Part shown: positions 54,987 to 57,380 of the stretch, piece after piece
Numbering within the stretch: the stretch's first letter is position 1
Layout: each line of letters opens with the position of its first letter
Assembly: GCA_029556545.1 (NCBI GenBank)
Contig: JAKQEQ010000106.1
Coordinates: 1 to 57,380 of the forward strand
DNA: 57,380 bases
DNA from: Candidatus Hydrogenedentota bacterium
GTDB taxonomy: Bacteria; Hydrogenedentota; Hydrogenedentia; Hydrogenedentales; JAGMZX01
Direction: 5' to 3'
Made by a program: the position numbers and the translations under genes
Notes under the pieces: model-generated
Database searches by the model: none
What the model was told of the DNA's origin: nothing
Seen by the model: only the letters and a program-made list of their open reading frames with translations

Positions 54987-56849
54987 ATGACAAGTCGAAG
55001 CCTCTTCTGGAATTGGATGCCCGCGGCCGCGGTTGTGCTGGCGGCGGTACTCACGGCAGCGGCGTGGGCCGAGCCGCCCGAGACCATCAACCTGCACGGC
55101 GCGCTCACCGGGCCGGACGGCGAACCTCTGGCGGGTCCGCGGGCCTATGTGGTGCGTTTCTATGATGCCGCGTTGGGAGGGATCATGTTCGGGCCGGACC
55201 TACTCGGCTTCGTCGAGGTCTCGGATGCGGGCCTGTTCAACTTGGCCGTGGACCTGCCTGCCGACGCGCTCGCGGCCGCGGAAGTCTGGTATGAACTGGG
55301 CATCGACACGGATGTTCCTCCGGACACCAACGCCTTGGATGACCTGTTCCCGGAGCGGGTCCGCGTGCACAGCGTGCCCTTCGCACTGCAGGCCGCGGCG
55401 GTCACCTCGGTGGATGCCTCCTCGATCGGCAACGGCAGCGTGGCCAACTGGGAATTCGAGTCGCTGGACGGGGCGCTCGGCCCCCTGCAGCCGCAGCTCG
55501 ACGCGAAGGTGGACGACGCGGACCTCGACGCGCACACCGGAGACACCTCGAATCCTCACGCGGTGACAGCGGCGCAGGTCGGGCTCGGCGACGTGGACAA
55601 CACCGCGGACCTGAGCAAGCCCGTGAGCGCCGCCATGCAGACCGCGCTCGATGCCAAGGCGGATGACGCGGACCTCGCCGCGCACGAGAGCGGCACGTCC
55701 AACCCCCACGCCGTGACAAAGGCGCAGGTGGGCTTGGGCAGCGTGGACGACACAGCGGATTTGGACAAGCCCGTGAGCACGGCGGCGCAGGCCGCGTTGG
55801 ACGAGAAACTGCCGCGGGCTTCCGAGGCCTATATCGTCGTCGAGACGGCAGCGGATGCGCAGGAGAACGGCACGAAGTTGCGGGAGACCTACGCAGAGGC
55901 CAAGGCGCTCACGCCGTTCGAGAGCGCGTTGAGCGCCACCAACCGCGCCGTGGTCCTGGTGCCGCCGGGAAACTACGACCTCGGCGCGAGCCCGCTCACG
56001 ATGGACACGGACTTCGTGGACCTCGCGGGCCTCTCCACCGCCCGTGACGATCAATATGTCTACCGTGCGGACAATGTCCTGGTCCAAACCGCGAGCAACG
56101 TCCGCATAGAGAACCTCGTGTTGCACTATACCGGGTCCAGCACAGCCATTCACGCCTACTACCCCAACGCCACCTGGAACGATGGTACAGATCATACCGG
56201 TTCACCGCCGCAGACCCGCATCCGCAATTGTGAGTTCCGCGCCACGAACCGCCCGATGCGGACGGAGGTGGAATACGCGGGTTTCTATGAGGACTGCACC
56301 GGCGGCGGCTACGCTTTCGGCGGCTTCTACAGCACGGCGAGCGGGACCTTCACCAACTGCACCGGCGGCCACTACGCCTTCGGCGGCTTCGCCGGCACGG
56401 CGAGCGGCACGTTCACCAACTGCACCGGCGGTATTCAAGCCTTCGGCGGCGGCGTCGGCGTGGCGAGCGGCACGTTCACCAACTGCACCGGCGGCGACGG
56501 ATCCTTCGCCAGCTACTACGGCGTGGCGAGCGGGACCTTCACCAACTGCACCGGCGGCTCCTATGCCTTCGGCGGCGACTACGGCACCGCGAGCGGGCTG
56601 TTCTCCGGTTGCCGGATGACGGGCTCTTCCTGGGGCGGCACCTTCGGCGGCCGGATGGAGGACTGCCGCTGGGGAACCGGCTTCACCTGCACCGCGGAGG
56701 CGCGCATCTACCGCTCGACAATTCTGGGCAATGTCAACCTGAACAGCACGGCTGCGGGCATCGCCCACTCCGCCGTGAAAGGAACCATCCAGAACGCGGG
56801 CTCTGCCTCCTTCAACACAGCAAACCTGGAAGATACGGACGTAAACTGA
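54987..56849 (+). CDS. Secreted beta-helix-like protein with tail-fibre and 21-residue repeats
   Basis: This 620-residue protein starts at ATG 54987, with AGGGAG upstream, and has a signal peptide ending near AAAWA-EPPE (residue 28). Residues 30-145 are a beta-rich domain. Two copies of a phage-tail-fibre-like motif, (D/G)TSNPHAVT-AQVGLG-VD-TADL-KPVS, follow at about 185-275. The next part resembles a pectate-lyase-type right-handed helix (VVLVPPGNYDLG, VRIENLVLHY). Residues about 435-540 are five 21-residue units with GTFTNCTGG-x-YAFGG-Y-G-AS. It is probably a surface or extracellular adhesin-like protein; no function is proven. Confidence 0.75.
   Translation: MTSRSLFWNWMPAAAVVLAAVLTAAAWAEPPETINLHGALTGPDGEPLAGPRAYVVRFYDAALGGIMFGPDLLGFVEVSDAGLFNLAVDLPADALAAAEVWYELGIDTDVPPDTNALDDLFPERVRVHSVPFALQAAAVTSVDASSIGNGSVANWEFESLDGALGPLQPQLDAKVDDADLDAHTGDTSNPHAVTAAQVGLGDVDNTADLSKPVSAAMQTALDAKADDADLAAHESGTSNPHAVTKAQVGLGSVDDTADLDKPVSTAAQAALDEKLPRASEAYIVVETAADAQENGTKLRETYAEAKALTPFESALSATNRAVVLVPPGNYDLGASPLTMDTDFVDLAGLSTARDDQYVYRADNVLVQTASNVRIENLVLHYTGSSTAIHAYYPNATWNDGTDHTGSPPQTRIRNCEFRATNRPMRTEVEYAGFYEDCTGGGYAFGGFYSTASGTFTNCTGGHYAFGGFAGTASGTFTNCTGGIQAFGGGVGVASGTFTNCTGGDGSFASYYGVASGTFTNCTGGSYAFGGDYGTASGLFSGCRMTGSSWGGTFGGRMEDCRWGTGFTCTAEARIYRSTILGNVNLNSTAAGIAHSAVKGTIQNAGSASFNTANLEDTDVN
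56303..56617 (+). repeat. Five tandem 63-bp coding repeats
   Basis: The 21-codon unit, built around ACCTTCACCAACTGCACCGG, is repeated with near-identical DNA in the centre and variable GGxYAFGG codons. High DNA identity suggests recent expansion. Confidence 0.85.
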
Positions 56850-56936
56850 CATGCGCGCCAAAACGCACCCATGCGGCCGAGACATGCAATATCCCAGCGG
56901 CGCATTGCGGGCTGACCTTGAAGGGAAGACAAGACG

Positions 56937-57380
56937 ATGCGAGTGAATACCTGTTTCCTTGTTGCGGCGGCGCTGTGGGCAGCTTTGGCCCTTTGCCCGG
57001 CGCACGCCGCCAATATCAACGCGGACGGCGCTTCGCTGTTGCTGCCCGCGCCGGACATCTGGTCCGGCAGTCATCAGACGAACACGGACGGCGCTGCCCT
57101 GAACCTCGCGGGCCTGTACTACGCAGGCGGCGACTTCCTGAACGCGGACAACGCATGGCTCAGCCTGTCGCCGTTCACGGTCCTGGGTGCGGGAGGTGAA
57201 GGCGAGGGCGAGGGCGAGGGTGAGGGCGAGGGTGAGGGCGAGGGTGAGGGAGAAGGTGAGGGTGAGGGAGAAGGTGAGGGTGAGGGAGAAGGCGAGGGCG
57301 AAGGCGAAGGCGAAGGTGAGGGTGAAGGCGAGGGTGAAGGCGAGGGTGAAGGTGAAGGTGAAGGTGAAGGTGAAGGTGAA
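56937..57380 (+). CDS. Secreted protein with Gly-Glu tail, cut by the window end
   Basis: The frame from ATG 56937, with AGGGAAG upstream, is open to the last base (148 codons). It begins with a signal peptide MRVNTCFLVAAALWAALALC-PAHA. A short domain with ANINADGASLLLPAPDIWSG and LNLAGLYYAGGDFLN follows, and then, from about residue 87, only alternating Gly and Glu. In related bacteria such Gly-Glu runs link an exported domain to a C-terminal sorting or Cys-rich region, which here would lie beyond the edge. It follows the beta-helix protein by 88 bases. Confidence 0.75.
   Translation, partial: MRVNTCFLVAAALWAALALCPAHAANINADGASLLLPAPDIWSGSHQTNTDGAALNLAGLYYAGGDFLNADNAWLSLSPFTVLGAGGEGEGEGEGEGEGEGEGEGEGEGEGEGEGEGEGEGEGEGEGEGEGEGEGEGEGEGEGEGEGE
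57195..57380 (+). repeat. GGNGAG hexamer repeat encoding poly(Gly-Glu)
   Basis: About 31 copies of GG(C/T/A)GA(A/G) continue to the window edge. Third-base variation falls into blocks (GGTGAGGGAGAA units), which suggests slippage or unequal crossing-over. Confidence 0.95.

Overview
The window is a GC-rich bacterial chromosome segment with short spacers and many overlapping genes. Several traits point to a non-model, Gram-negative-type lineage: a type IV pilus secretin operon, a 6S-like RNA, a secreted protein ending in a long Gly-Glu tail, and dispersed TCGTAA-type and TTCAGC-type spacer repeats. From memory, Gly-Glu tails and such spacers are common in Hydrogenedentota and related Planctomycetota/PVC-like bacteria. 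That placement is an inference, not a result.

Layout. 1-6 kb: an SDR oxidoreductase, an AI-2E family permease, a double cyclic-nucleotide-binding-like protein, a HAD phosphatase overlapping a DUF2804 protein, a 12-bp tandem repeat and a membrane-anchored TPR protein. 6-9.7 kb: an accessory zone with a broken PIN toxin operon carrying two paralogous small proteins, two overlapping DUF488 genes (the first with an in-frame amber codon) and a divergent ADP-ribosylglycohydrolase. 9.7-21 kb: glmS with a long leader, an isochorismatase-like hydrolase, comEC, a 58-aa membrane protein, a UvrD/Rep helicase, an RmlD-like reductase and iolD. 21-24 kb: an AT-richer island lying between iolD and the iolA/mmsA-type dehydrogenase. 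It holds a dead hicAB pair, an intact hicAB pair, a tyrosine recombinase remnant, an Mrr-type restriction gene with an excellent attC site at its stop codon, a truncated antitoxin and two 218-bp direct repeats.

24-33 kb: the semialdehyde dehydrogenase, a small nucleotidyltransferase, dnaX, then an FMN riboswitch with a readable expression platform driving ribD-ribE-ribBA-ribH-nusB-PHP phosphoesterase. 33-39 kb: a 1116-aa coiled-coil membrane protein built from seven exact 77-residue repeats, a zinc-ribbon/GspE-N/HDOD-like protein, a radical-SAM-like protein lacking the cluster motif, and an RNA-rich spacer (6S-like RNA, terminator, two further promoters). 39-45 kb: pilMNOPQ. 45-52 kb: a CDGSH protein, an ABC-F ATPase, a zinc alcohol dehydrogenase/ceramidase-like/membrane protein operon and a YtxJ-type protein. 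52-55 kb: a candidate small RNA, tRNA-Pro(GGG), a decayed integrase, gene debris and an IS4-type element with a frameshifted transposase. 55-57.4 kb: two secreted repeat proteins, the last cut by the window edge.

The genes that clearly work together are the riboflavin operon under FMN control, the pilMNOPQ assembly platform and the two inositol-catabolism enzymes. The most notable material is non-coding or decaying: the integron-like island, the two candidate regulatory RNAs, the FMN switch and several conserved genes broken by single in-frame stops. No feature here proves a wholly new system. The best candidates for undescribed biology are the DUF488 pair with its unknown C-terminal domain, the long structured pilM leader, the crossing-stem small RNA and the 77-residue-repeat protein.
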